From NCBI RefSeq assembly GCF_002197815.1, contig NZ_NIUB01000040.1, positions 1-38,813 of the forward strand: DNA of 38,813 nucleotides, read 5' to 3'. This stretch comes from Pseudomonas oleovorans subsp. oleovorans (lineage in GTDB: Bacteria; Pseudomonadota; Gammaproteobacteria; Pseudomonadales; Pseudomonadaceae). Shown here piece by piece: positions 1-7,614 of this stretch (position 1 is the first letter of the stretch; each line of letters opens with the position of its first letter). Made by a program: the position numbers and the translations under genes. The notes under the pieces were generated by a model. That model was not told where the DNA came from. It did not search any database and was given only the letters and a program-made list of their open reading frames with translations.

Positions 1-1
1 G

Positions 2-205
2 AACTGGCTGTTCAGCGACACGCCGAAAGGCGCTACCGCCAGCGCGCAGATCTACAGCCTGATCGAAACTGCCAAAGCCAACGGGCAAGAGCCTTACGCC
101 TGGTTGCGCCACATCCTTGAACGCCTGCCGACCGCCAGTAGCGTCGAGGATTACGAAGCGCTGCTGCCGTGGAACTGCTCGCCAGCTTCTGCCTCTGCTT
201 CCTGA
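2..205 (+). CDS. IS66-family transposase, C-terminal end (partial)
   Basis: The frame opens outside the window and ends at TGA 203-205, leaving 67 residues. It begins NWLFSDTPKGATASAQIYSL and contains LRHILERLP and DYEALLPWN, the hallmarks of the C-terminal tail of IS66-family TnpC transposases that follows the catalytic DDE domain. The protein catalyses movement of the element; its N-terminal and catalytic parts, and the accessory genes tnpA and tnpB usual in this family, would lie to the left of the window. The last residues (CSPASASAS) are low complexity. Whether the element is intact cannot be judged here. Identification as IS66 family is firm; the exact element is not named. Confidence 0.88.
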   Translation, partial: NWLFSDTPKGATASAQIYSLIETAKANGQEPYAWLRHILERLPTASSVEDYEALLPWNCSPASASAS

Positions 206-245
206 AAAAACCCGTCCGCCAGGACGGGGTTTATGGAGCGGTTAC
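2..245 (+). mobile_element. Right end of an IS66-family insertion sequence
   Basis: This segment covers the transposase tail plus about 40 bases. Read from 245 backwards on the minus strand it begins GTAACCGCTCCATA, which resembles the GTAA-type ends of IS66 elements, so the right boundary is placed at about 245. A hairpin lies inside the end (arms 208-217 and 222-234 around GCCA). The left end is outside the window, so neither the terminal repeat pair nor a target duplication can be checked. The boundary is an inference. Confidence 0.6.
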
Positions 246-272
246 GTAACTGCCGTCCCTACCGCGACCGAA

Positions 273-309
273 GGCCCCGCCGGTGTGACCGGCGGGGCCT
301 TGATTTTTT
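273..309 (+). terminator. Rho-independent terminator, plus strand
   Basis: GGCCCCGCCGGT (273-284) pairs with ACCGGCGGGGCC (288-299) around a three-base loop, followed by TTGATTTTTT. The T-rich side is on the plus strand, so it stops transcription coming out of the insertion sequence before the convergent DUF2845 gene. It may also act weakly in the other direction. Confidence 0.75.
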
Positions 310-362
310 GTGCCGGGTGCTCGAGATGCTTCAGGAGCGTGCGCCCTGCATGCAGTGTTACG

Positions 363-665
363 TCAGCTACCGCGCTTGCTGCGTACTTCGGTCAGGCGGC
401 CGCCCTCGAAGCGTAGAAAGTGGTACATGCCGCTTTTCGGGCCGTAGACCCATTCCTCGACACTCACCTCGTTGCGAAAACCGTAGCTATCGACCACTTC
501 CTTGTAACCGAGAAAAGTGCGGCTGGAAGGTTCGCCACATTTGTTCAGCACCTCTGTGGTGGGTGCTGCCTTGCTGACCAGAGCGCTACCGCAGCGATAG
601 GTGGAGGACGCCTCGGCCATCAGGGGCAGGCAGAGCAGGCTGAGCAGACAGCTGAGTTTGCGCAT
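363..665 (-). CDS. DUF2845-family small secreted protein (distal copy)
   Basis: 100 residues. It starts with a cleavable signal peptide (MRKLSCLLSLLCLPLMAEA), so it is probably periplasmic. The mature part has the pair RCGSALVS and NKCGEP, two Cys-Gly motifs about 20 residues apart, then EEWVYGP, SGMYHFLRFEGGRL and a basic end; this is the DUF2845 pattern. Function is unknown for the family. The start ATG at 665 follows a strong AGGAGG ribosome site. It lies 13 bases after its paralogue at 679-987, and the two share layout and most of the EEWVYGP...LRFEG...L core, so they look like a tandem duplication. They probably share a transcript with the broken DUF748 gene upstream. Confidence 0.82.
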   Translation of the reverse strand: MRKLSCLLSLLCLPLMAEASSTYRCGSALVSKAAPTTEVLNKCGEPSSRTFLGYKEVVDSYGFRNEVSVEEWVYGPKSGMYHFLRFEGGRLTEVRSKRGS

Positions 666-678
666 GAGAACCTCCTGT

Positions 679-987
679 TCAGCGTTCGCGACGACGTTCG
701 ATGGCGGTCAGACGGTTACCCTCGAAGCGCAGGATGCTGAGCATGCCATTGCTCGGGCCGTATACCCATTCCTCGATCATGTACTCACGACGGTCATAGG
801 AGCCCAGGGTGTAGCCGACCGGGTCACGGTGCACCGGCGCGCCACATTTGCGCTCGACCTCGAACGGACGGTCGCCAAGGCTGACTAGGGTGCTGCCGCA
901 ACGCAGCGTGTCGGCCTGCGCGCTGATGCTGATCAGGCCGGCAACCAGGGTAGTGAGCGTGATGATGGATAAGCTGCGCATGATCAT
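679..987 (-). CDS. DUF2845-family small secreted protein (proximal copy)
   Basis: 102 residues with an N-terminal signal peptide ending near ISAQA, then RCGSTLVSLGDRPFEVERKC, EEWVYGP and NGMLSILRFEGNRL, the same family layout as the neighbour at 363-665. It is predicted to be periplasmic and its function is unknown. The start ATG (985-987) overlaps the stop TGA of the DUF748 remnant (984-986) in an ATGA arrangement, which implies translational coupling; a second ATG two codons later is possible. Because the upstream gene is truncated, expression now depends on transcription and translation through that remnant or on an unseen internal promoter. Confidence 0.82.
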   Translation of the reverse strand: MIMRSLSIITLTTLVAGLISISAQADTLRCGSTLVSLGDRPFEVERKCGAPVHRDPVGYTLGSYDRREYMIEEWVYGPSNGMLSILRFEGNRLTAIERRRER

Positions 988-2142
988 TGGCTGTCCAGGT
1001 GCAGGGTGGTGAGCACGCGACCGTCGGCTTCTGGCTCACCCAGGTTGGCATCGATCAGGTAGACACGTTCATCGTACAACCCGCCTTGTTCAACCAGATA
1101 ATCCTTGATCGTTGCAGCGCGTTGCTGAGCCAGTTGGCGCAGCAGCAGCTTGCTTTGCGCCCAGGAGTCCAGCACCGCCTTGCGCATGTTCTGCTGGCGC
1201 TGCTCTTTGTCCATTTCGGCCCATTCGGCCGGTGGCTGCTGCTTGAGGCGGGTGCGATAGATGCCTTCGAGCAGGGCGGCCTGTTCGTCCTCAGCGACCG
1301 TTAGCTCATCGGGACTGGCCGGTACCCTGTCACCACGGCGTTGCAGCACCTTGTACCAGGTTTCGCGAAATTCGCGCTGCAGGCGCTGTTCGGCCAGCAG
1401 CGGGCCGTCGGCATTCTGTGCGGCCTGGCCTTCTACCTCCAGACGCAGATTCGGGCGCTCCTCAAGCGCTTTGGCCAGCGTGTCCAGGGCCTGGCGCGCG
1501 TCGCCCTGCAGCTCCGCAGAGCCGGCGACGAACGGCACGGTGCTGAGGTCGACATTGCTGCCACCGACCAACCCGGCGATGAACTTGAACGGCGCCTGGG
1601 CCGAGCGCAACACCAGATTGCGCAAGGTCTGCCAGACGATGGGCATGACGCTGAACTGCGGATTGTTAAGATCACCCTGTACCGGCAACTCGATGGCGAT
1701 ACGGCCCTGGGTGTCCTTGAGCAGGGCGACTGCCAGGCGAATCGGCAGGTCGACAGCATCCGGGCTGTCGACACGCTCGCCCAGTTGCAGGTTCTCCACC
1801 AGCACCTTGTTCTCGGCATTGAGCTGGCCTTTCTCGATGCGGTAGTGCAGGTCGAGGTTGAGGCGACCCTTGCGGATGCGATAGCCGGCGAACTTGCCGG
1901 AATAGGGGGTGATGGTGGTCAGCTCGACATTCTTGAAGCTGGTAGCGATATCCAGGCTGTTGAGCGGATCGAATGGCGTCAGCTTGCCCTTGATGCTCAT
2001 TGGCGCGTAGCGGTCGACCTTGCCCTGGATATCGACGCTGGCGGCTTGCGGCTTCTGGTTGTCGAGTACACCGATGCGCCCGTTCATTTGCTGAACGGCA
2101 GTGGCGAAGCTGGGGGTCAGGCTGAAGTCGGCGAAGTTGGCG
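984..2142 (-). pseudogene. DUF748 (AsmA-like) protein gene, 5'-truncated remnant
   Basis: About 385 codons of the C-terminal half of a large DUF748 protein, a family of envelope proteins related to AsmA/TamB-type lipid-transport proteins. Recognisable stretches are NFADFSLTPSFATAV, VDRYAPMSIKGKL, YSGKFAGYRIRKGRLNLDL, LPIRLAVALLKDTQGRIAIE and NPQFSVMPIVWQTLRNLV, then an OmpA-like end with AELQGDARQALDTLAKAL and AAQNADG. The N-terminal half, with signal or membrane anchor, is absent: at 2135-2142 the sequence passes directly into a methyltransferase gene in another reading frame. No start codon or ribosome site of its own is visible at the junction. Translation could only begin at internal ATGs. 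It ends at TGA 984-986, overlapping the next gene. Confidence 0.85.
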
Positions 2143-2790
2143 GATGGCTGGGAAGTAGTCGCTCTGGATGAACTGCATGGTCGGCAGCCCGGGATTGAGC
2201 GCGGCGTTCTCGCGGCCGACTGCCAGGTTGCCTTCGGCGAAGTCCAGGTTGACCACTTCACGGGCACCGCCCGCCGCCGCGCACAGGCCAACACCGCAGG
2301 TATAGGCGAACAGGTTGAGTACGGATTTGCCTGCGCTGTTGGCCTTGACCCAGCCGCGTGCATTGCGCAGGTCGAGAAATAGCAGCGGGTCCTGTCCGGC
2401 ATGGCGACCGCGCACCCGGTAATTCAGGCCCCATTCCTGGCCGACCAGATCCTCCAGGGCAGCCGCCTCGGCCTGATGCAGTTCGGGGTTGCGGTTGATG
2501 CGCGAATGGCTTTTCGAGCGGTCGTTGTAGACCAGCAGCAGGGGCTGGCCGAGCCTTTCCTGAATCTGATCGGCCAGTTGCAGCAGGGCGTCATGCTCCA
2601 GCGGTTGGTGGAAGCTCTGCACCAGCAGTTGCGGGCCGTAGCGATCGACGGTCAGGCCAGGTGCGCCTTCCTGCGTGCCATGGAACAGGCGATAGCAGTA
2701 GGTGTCTTGCGAGTGCAATTGGCTAAGCAGGTTTTCACGGTCGTCGAGGGCGGCGCGCAGCGCCTGATCAAGAGCGGGCATGCGCGGCAT
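2135..2790 (-). pseudogene. RlmI-like SAM-dependent methyltransferase gene, 3'-truncated
   Basis: From ATG 2790 about 218 codons encode the N-terminal two thirds of a class I methyltransferase of the RlmI/RlmK type that modifies 23S rRNA cytosine or guanine. Visible are a PUA-like N-terminal part (YRLFHGTQEGAPGLTVDRYG), GRHAGQDPLLFLDLRNARGW and the SAM-binding motif VLNLFAYTCGVGLCAAAGGA with the acidic NLDFAE. After SDYFPAIRQL the frame enters out-of-frame DUF748 sequence and runs as nonsense to a stop at 1672. The catalytic DPP segment expected about 30 residues later is lost, so the product should be inactive. The family normally has some 320 residues. Confidence 0.85.
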
Positions 2791-2851
2791 CTCGGGGTAG
2801 GAAAGAGTGGCAGTTTATCAAGAAAAGCCGCTGCCCGAGGGAGCGCTCGCC

Positions 2852-3724
2852 TTATGAGTCAGGCAACAGACGGCGACGGGCGCGCTGCGCGGCGCTGTTG
2901 CGTACGGCCCAGCGCAGCAGGTTGGCGGTACGCTGCACGCTGGCGCGGATCAGCGGGCGGCGCCAGGCGGCCTGGTGTTCGCCGAGCAGGTCGCTGGCCC
3001 AGTCCGGCAGCAGGTCGACACCGGCCTGCATCATCAGGCCGCCGAAGGGCTTGGCGAGCAGGCTGGGCATCGGCGCGTCGTACAGCAGGCGCACCACTTC
3101 GCGCGTGCGCGCATCGCAGAGCAGCTGCGGGCGCATGCGTTGCAGATAATCGGCGATGGCCTGCGCCGATTTGGGCACGTCCTGCGCGCCGAGGCGCTCG
3201 GCGATCAGCGCCACTTCGCGGTAGTAGCGATCCTGTTCGGCCTGCGGCAACTGCGGGTCGACGTAGCGCAGGTAGCCGGCGAGGAACTGGCTGACCTCGG
3301 AGACATGCACCCAGGTCAGCAGCTCGGGATCGCTGGCGGCGTAAGGACGGCCATCCGGCGCATGACCGACCACCTGCAGGTGGATGCGGCGCACCTTGTC
3401 GATCAGCTGTTCGGCATCGTGCAGGCCGCCATAGGTGGTGCCGGCGATGAACAGGCTGGTGCGGCGCAGACGGCCGAGCATGTCCTGGCGAAAGGTCGAG
3501 TGATCCCACACCCCGGCCAGTGCCAGTGGGTGAAGCATCTGCAGGAGCAGGGCGGAGATGCCGCCGACCATCATCGCGCTGAAGTCGGCGTGGACTTCCC
3601 AGACCATCGACTCGGGGCCGAACAGGCCAGCATCCCCGCGCGGCTGGTCGAGGTCGAGCACGCCCAGCGAGGCGCCGGTGAGGCTGTGCACCTGTTTTTC
3701 GATCTGACGACGTAGGCTTTCCAT
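2852..3724 (-). CDS. MpaB-family (DUF2236) oxygenase-like protein
   Basis: 290 residues from ATG 3724; a TTG twelve codons further upstream is less likely. The family includes the fungal oxygenase MpaB and latex-clearing rubber oxygenases, which hold a b-type heme. Conserved family features are GPESMVWEVHADFSAMMVGG near residue 35-55, LHPLALAGVWDHSTFRQD, GRLRRTSLFIAGTTYG, and the tract LLTWVHVSEVSQFLAGYLRY with candidate heme histidines. No signal peptide is seen; hydrophobic helices are short, so it may be soluble or peripherally membrane-bound. The substrate is unknown. It stands alone between the methyltransferase remnant and acsA and lies after the acsA terminator, so it is probably its own transcription unit. 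Confidence 0.82.
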   Translation of the reverse strand: MESLRRQIEKQVHSLTGASLGVLDLDQPRGDAGLFGPESMVWEVHADFSAMMVGGISALLLQMLHPLALAGVWDHSTFRQDMLGRLRRTSLFIAGTTYGGLHDAEQLIDKVRRIHLQVVGHAPDGRPYAASDPELLTWVHVSEVSQFLAGYLRYVDPQLPQAEQDRYYREVALIAERLGAQDVPKSAQAIADYLQRMRPQLLCDARTREVVRLLYDAPMPSLLAKPFGGLMMQAGVDLLPDWASDLLGEHQAAWRRPLIRASVQRTANLLRWAVRNSAAQRARRRLLPDS

Positions 3725-3763
3725 GGCGCGCAGTGTCGGCGCTTGGCAGGCACAAGACAAGAT

Positions 3764-3789
3764 GCGCCCGGCCCTTTCAGGCCGGGCGC
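3764..3789 (-). terminator. Terminator after acsA
   Basis: GCGCCCGGCC (3764-3773) and GGCCGGGCGC (3780-3789) form a perfect ten-base stem with a six-base loop. On the minus strand it is followed by ATCTTGTCTTGT, moderately T-rich. It lies six bases past the acsA stop. Confidence 0.8.
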
Positions 3790-3794
3790 GAGGC

Positions 3795-5732
3795 TCAGCG
3801 GTTGAGGCGCTGATCGATCAGGCTGTCGACCACGCTGGGGTCGGCCAGGGTCGAGGTGTCGCCCATGTTTTCCAGTTCGTTGCAGGCGATCTTGCGCAGG
3901 ATACGCCGCATGATCTTGCCCGAGCGGGTCTTGGGCAGGCCGGGCGCCCACTGGATCAGCTCCGGCTTGGCGAAGCTGCCGATCTCCTTGCCGACCAGGC
4001 TGAGCAAATCCTTCTTCAGCTCGTCGGAGGGCTCCTGATCATTCATCAGGGTGACGTAGGCGTAGATGCCCTGGCCCTTCACATCATGCGGATAGCCGAC
4101 CACGGCGGCTTCGGCCACGGCATCGTGCAACACCAGCGCGCTCTCCACTTCGGCAGTGCCGATGCGGTGCCCGGATACGTTGATCACGTCGTCGACGCGG
4201 CCGGTGATCCAGTAGTAGCCGTCCTCGTCGCGGCGTGCGCCGTCGCCGGTGAAGTAGTAGCCGGGGTAGGGCTTGAAGTAGGTGTCGATCATGCGCTGGT
4301 GATCGCCATAGACGCTGCGGATCTGGCTCGGCCAGCTGGCCTTGATCGCCAGCACGCCGCTGCCAGGGCCCTCGATCTCCTTGCCCTGCTCGTCGAGCAG
4401 CACTGGCTGTACGCCGAAGAAGGGGCGCGTGGCCGAGCCGGGCTTCAGGTCGGTGGCCCCGGGCAACGGGGTGATCAGGATCGAGCCGGTCTCGGTCTGC
4501 CACCAGGTGTCGACAATGGGGCAGCGCATGTCGCCAACCACATGGAAATACCACTCCCAGGCTTCAGGGTTGATCGGCTCGCCCACCGTGCCGAGCAGGC
4601 GTAGGCTGCTGCGCGAGGTGCTCTTGACCGGCCCTTCACCCTCGCGCATCAGCGCGCGCAGGGCCGTGGGCGCGGTGTAGAAGGTGTTGACCTGATGCTT
4701 GTCGATTACCTGCCAGAAGCGCGAGGCGTCCGGGTAGTTGGGCACGCCTTCGAACATCAGCGTGGTGGCGGCGTTGGCCAGCGGGCCGTAGACGATGTAG
4801 CTGTGCCCGGTGACCCAGCCGACATCGGCGGTGCACCAGTAGATGTCGCCCTCGTGGTAGTCGAACACGTACTTGTGGGTCATCGCCGCGCCGAGCAGGT
4901 AACCGCCGGTGGTGTGCAGCACGCCCTTGGGTTTACCGGTGCTGCCCGAGGTGTAGAGGATGAACAACGGATCCTCGGCGTCCATCGGCTCGGCCGGGCA
5001 ATCCGCGCTGACGTCCTTGAGTGCCTGGTGGTACCAGAGGTCGCGGCCTTCCACCCAGGCGACGTCACCCTGGGTGCGCTCGACCACTACCACGGTGGAC
5101 ACGTCCGGGCAGCTCTGCAGGGCCTTGTCGACGTTGTTCTTCAGCGCAACGTACTTGCCGCCGCGCACGCCTTCATCGGCAGTGATCACCGTGCGGCAGT
5201 CGGCATCGAGAATGCGGTCACGCAGGGCATCGGGCGAGAAACCGCCGAACACCACCGAATGCACGGCGCCGATGCGTGCGCAGGCGAGCATGGCGTAGGC
5301 CGCTTCGGGGATCATCGGCATGTAGATGCACACCCGGTCGCCCTTCTTCACGCCACAGCTTTTCAGTACGTTGGCCAGGCGACTGACGTTGTGGTGCAGC
5401 TTGTTGTAGGTGATGTGCGCCGACTCGGCCGGGTTATCGCCTTCCCAGATGATGGCGATCTGTTCGCCACGTTTTTCCAAGTGGCGATCGATGCAGTTGT
5501 AGGCGACGTTGAGCTGGCCGCCCTTGAACCATTCGGCGTGGCCCAGCTGCAGATCGCTGGCGTGCACCTGATCCCAGGGCTTGAACCAGCTGAGGAAGGC
5601 CTTGGCCTGCTCGGCCCAGAAGGTTTCGGATTGCTCGACGGACTGCTGGTACAGGCGCAGATAGGCGTCGTTATCCAGGTGCGCACGCTGGCGCACGGCA
5701 TCTGGCACGGGATGGCGGGTGATCTCGAACAT
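3795..5732 (-). CDS. acsA: Acetyl-CoA synthetase (AMP-forming)
   Basis: 645 residues, the usual length. The cytoplasmic enzyme activates acetate with ATP to acetyl-AMP and then acetyl-CoA, allowing growth on acetate and scavenging of overflow acetate. Motifs in order: the ATP-binding loop YTSGSTGKPKGVLHTTGG, WWQTETGS, YYFTGDGARRDEDGYYWITG with GRVDDVINVSGHRIG, and the C-terminal PKTRSGKIMRR, whose lysine at about 606 is the catalytic residue that Pat-type enzymes acetylate in relatives. The start ATG 5732 is preceded by AAGGA at good spacing. It lies downstream of pgi in the same direction as in P. aeruginosa, where I recall this copy as acsB (PA4733). Possible CbrB control is known for such genes but no site was identified here. 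Confidence 0.96.
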   Translation of the reverse strand: MFEITRHPVPDAVRQRAHLDNDAYLRLYQQSVEQSETFWAEQAKAFLSWFKPWDQVHASDLQLGHAEWFKGGQLNVAYNCIDRHLEKRGEQIAIIWEGDNPAESAHITYNKLHHNVSRLANVLKSCGVKKGDRVCIYMPMIPEAAYAMLACARIGAVHSVVFGGFSPDALRDRILDADCRTVITADEGVRGGKYVALKNNVDKALQSCPDVSTVVVVERTQGDVAWVEGRDLWYHQALKDVSADCPAEPMDAEDPLFILYTSGSTGKPKGVLHTTGGYLLGAAMTHKYVFDYHEGDIYWCTADVGWVTGHSYIVYGPLANAATTLMFEGVPNYPDASRFWQVIDKHQVNTFYTAPTALRALMREGEGPVKSTSRSSLRLLGTVGEPINPEAWEWYFHVVGDMRCPIVDTWWQTETGSILITPLPGATDLKPGSATRPFFGVQPVLLDEQGKEIEGPGSGVLAIKASWPSQIRSVYGDHQRMIDTYFKPYPGYYFTGDGARRDEDGYYWITGRVDDVINVSGHRIGTAEVESALVLHDAVAEAAVVGYPHDVKGQGIYAYVTLMNDQEPSDELKKDLLSLVGKEIGSFAKPELIQWAPGLPKTRSGKIMRRILRKIACNELENMGDTSTLADPSVVDSLIDQRLNR

Positions 5733-5824
5733 GGCGGGGTCCTTGTAATTGTTTGTCCGCAACAATCACAAGGGTGCACCCAAGCAGGTGCTTGGTTCAA
5801 GGGGGTATTCAGTGGGCCAGTACA

Positions 5825-5856
5825 GCGCCGCCCGGCTCTCAGGTGCCGGGTGGCGC
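5825..5856 (-). terminator. Probable terminator after pgi
   Basis: Arms 5825-5836 and 5845-5856 (GCGCCGCCCGGC / GCCGGGTGGCGC) pair over 12 bases with one G-T pair, 14 bases past the pgi stop. The minus-strand downstream sequence is not T-rich, so efficiency is doubtful. Confidence 0.5.
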
Positions 5857-5869
5857 GAATGGCGATGGA

Positions 5870-7534
5870 TCAGCCGCGATGGCGCTCGCGGAAGTGGTCG
5901 ATCAGGCCCTGGGTCGAGGCATCCGAGGCGCTGCTGTCGACCTGGCCGGTCAGGCGCTGATAGACCTCCTTGCCCATCTCCTTGCCCAGCTCCACGCCCC
6001 ATTGGTCGAAGGCGTTGATGCCCCAGATGGCGCTCTGCACGAAGACCTTGTGCTCGTACAGGGCCACCAGTGCGCCCAGCTCGAACGGCGCGATGCGGTT
6101 CATTACCAGGATATTGCTCGGACGGTTGCCGGGAATCACCTTGTGCGGCGCCAGCCGCTGTACTTCGGCTTCTGGCATGCCCCTGGCACGCAGTTCGGCC
6201 TCGGCCTCCTCACGCGTCTTGCCCTGCATCAGCGCTTGGGCCTGCGACAGGCAGTTGGCGAACAGCCACTGGTGATGGTCGGACAGCGGGTTGTAGCTGT
6301 TGACCGGGACGATGAAGTCCGCCGGTACCAGCAGACGGCCCTGGTGCAGCAATTGGTGGTAGGCATGCTGACCGTTGCAGCCGACGCCGCCCCAGATGAT
6401 CGGCCCTGTAGCGATGTTCAGTTCGCTACCGTCCTGGCGCACGCTCTTGCCGTTGGACTCCATGTCCAGCTGTTGCAGGTGCTTGGTGAAATTACGCAGG
6501 TAGTGATCGTAGGGCAGGATCGCGTGGCTCTGCGCGCCCCAGAAATTGGTATACCAGATGCCCAGCAGGGCCATCAGCACCGGCATATTCTCGGCCAGCG
6601 GTGCCTGGGTGAAATGCTGGTCCATGGCGTAGGCGCCGGCCAGCAGTTCCTTGAAGTTGGACACGCCGATGGCCAGGGCGATGGGCAGGCCGATGGCCGA
6701 CCACAGTGAGTAACGCCCGCCGACCCAGTCCCACATGGGGAAGATGTTTTCTTCGCCGATACCGAACTCGATGGCGGCCTTGCGGTTGCTGGTGACGGCA
6801 ATGAAGTGGCGGTGCAACTCTTCTTCCGGGCCACCCATGGCCAGGTACCAGTCGCGCGCGGCCAGGGTGTTCTTGAGGGTTTCCAGGGTGCCGAACGACT
6901 TGCTGGAAACGATGAACAGGGTGGTTTCCGGGTCGAGGCGGGCGGTCAGTTCGCGGAATTCGCTGCCGTCGATATTGGCCAGGTAGTGGCAGCGCACACC
7001 GCGTTGGGTGAACGGACGCAGTGCTTCGGACACCAGTTGTGGGCCGAGGAAGGAGCCGCCGATGCCGATGTTGACCACTTCCTTGATCGGCTTTTCGCTG
7101 TAACCGCGCCACAGGCCGCTGTGAATGCGGCTGACCAGTTCGGTGACCTGGTTCAGGACGCGATGGACCTCGGGGATGATGTCGTTGCCATCGAGCAGCA
7201 GGCGGCGGCCGATCGGGCTACGCAAGGCGGTATGCAGTGCGGCGCGGTCTTCCGAGGCATTGACCCGCTCGCCGTTGTACAGGGCGGCGATGGACTGGTG
7301 CAGGCCGGCCTGATCAGCCAGCTGGATCAGCAGCTCGAGGCCGCGTTCATCGATCAGGTTCTTCGAGTAATCCAGCAGCAGCCCGCAGCTGTCGAGAGAA
7401 AATCGCTGGTAGCGCCTTGTATCCGCTGCAAAGGCCTCGCGCATGCTGAAACCGGCCATCTCGGCACGATGTTGCTGCAGGGCCTGCCAGGCGGGCAGGG
7501 TGGTGACGTCGTGAGGCTGCTGGTAATAGGCCAT
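5870..7534 (-). CDS. pgi: Glucose-6-phosphate isomerase
   Basis: 554 residues, full length. The cytoplasmic enzyme interconverts glucose 6-phosphate and fructose 6-phosphate; in pseudomonads, which lack a complete Embden-Meyerhof route, it serves mainly gluconeogenesis and hexose cycling. Both family signatures are present: DWVGGRYSLWSAIGLPIA in the sugar-isomerase domain, and NAFDQWGVELGKEMG near the C-terminus with its substrate-binding lysine. Also seen are LDMESNGKSV with the catalytic glutamate and GCNGQHAYHQLLHQG with the catalytic histidine. ATG 7534 has an AGGAG site seven bases upstream. It is separated from panC by a strong palindromic terminator; panD, which sits here in P. aeruginosa, is absent. 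Confidence 0.97.
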   Translation of the reverse strand: MAYYQQPHDVTTLPAWQALQQHRAEMAGFSMREAFAADTRRYQRFSLDSCGLLLDYSKNLIDERGLELLIQLADQAGLHQSIAALYNGERVNASEDRAALHTALRSPIGRRLLLDGNDIIPEVHRVLNQVTELVSRIHSGLWRGYSEKPIKEVVNIGIGGSFLGPQLVSEALRPFTQRGVRCHYLANIDGSEFRELTARLDPETTLFIVSSKSFGTLETLKNTLAARDWYLAMGGPEEELHRHFIAVTSNRKAAIEFGIGEENIFPMWDWVGGRYSLWSAIGLPIALAIGVSNFKELLAGAYAMDQHFTQAPLAENMPVLMALLGIWYTNFWGAQSHAILPYDHYLRNFTKHLQQLDMESNGKSVRQDGSELNIATGPIIWGGVGCNGQHAYHQLLHQGRLLVPADFIVPVNSYNPLSDHHQWLFANCLSQAQALMQGKTREEAEAELRARGMPEAEVQRLAPHKVIPGNRPSNILVMNRIAPFELGALVALYEHKVFVQSAIWGINAFDQWGVELGKEMGKEVYQRLTGQVDSSASDASTQGLIDHFRERHRG

Positions 7535-7558
7535 CGGAGCTCCTGATCCACAAAAGCA

Positions 7559-7584
7559 AAAGGCCCGGATCGATCCGGGCCTTT
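7559..7584 (-). terminator. Terminator after panC, perfect 26-base palindrome
   Basis: AAAGGCCCGGATC and its exact reverse complement GATCCGGGCCTTT abut with no spacer. On the minus strand the hairpin runs into TTTTGCTTTTGTGG, so it ends the panBC transcript about 30 bases past panC. Symmetry means it could also stop plus-strand readthrough. Confidence 0.85.
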
Positions 7585-7614
7585 GAGAGTGTAACCGGCT
7601 GCCTTTGCAGGCAG

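Noticed and set aside
4695..5960. Long open frame on the plus strand opposite acsA and pgi
   Set aside because: GC-rich third positions keep antisense frames open; the translation has no family resemblance, while the opposite strand is a clear acetyl-CoA synthetase.
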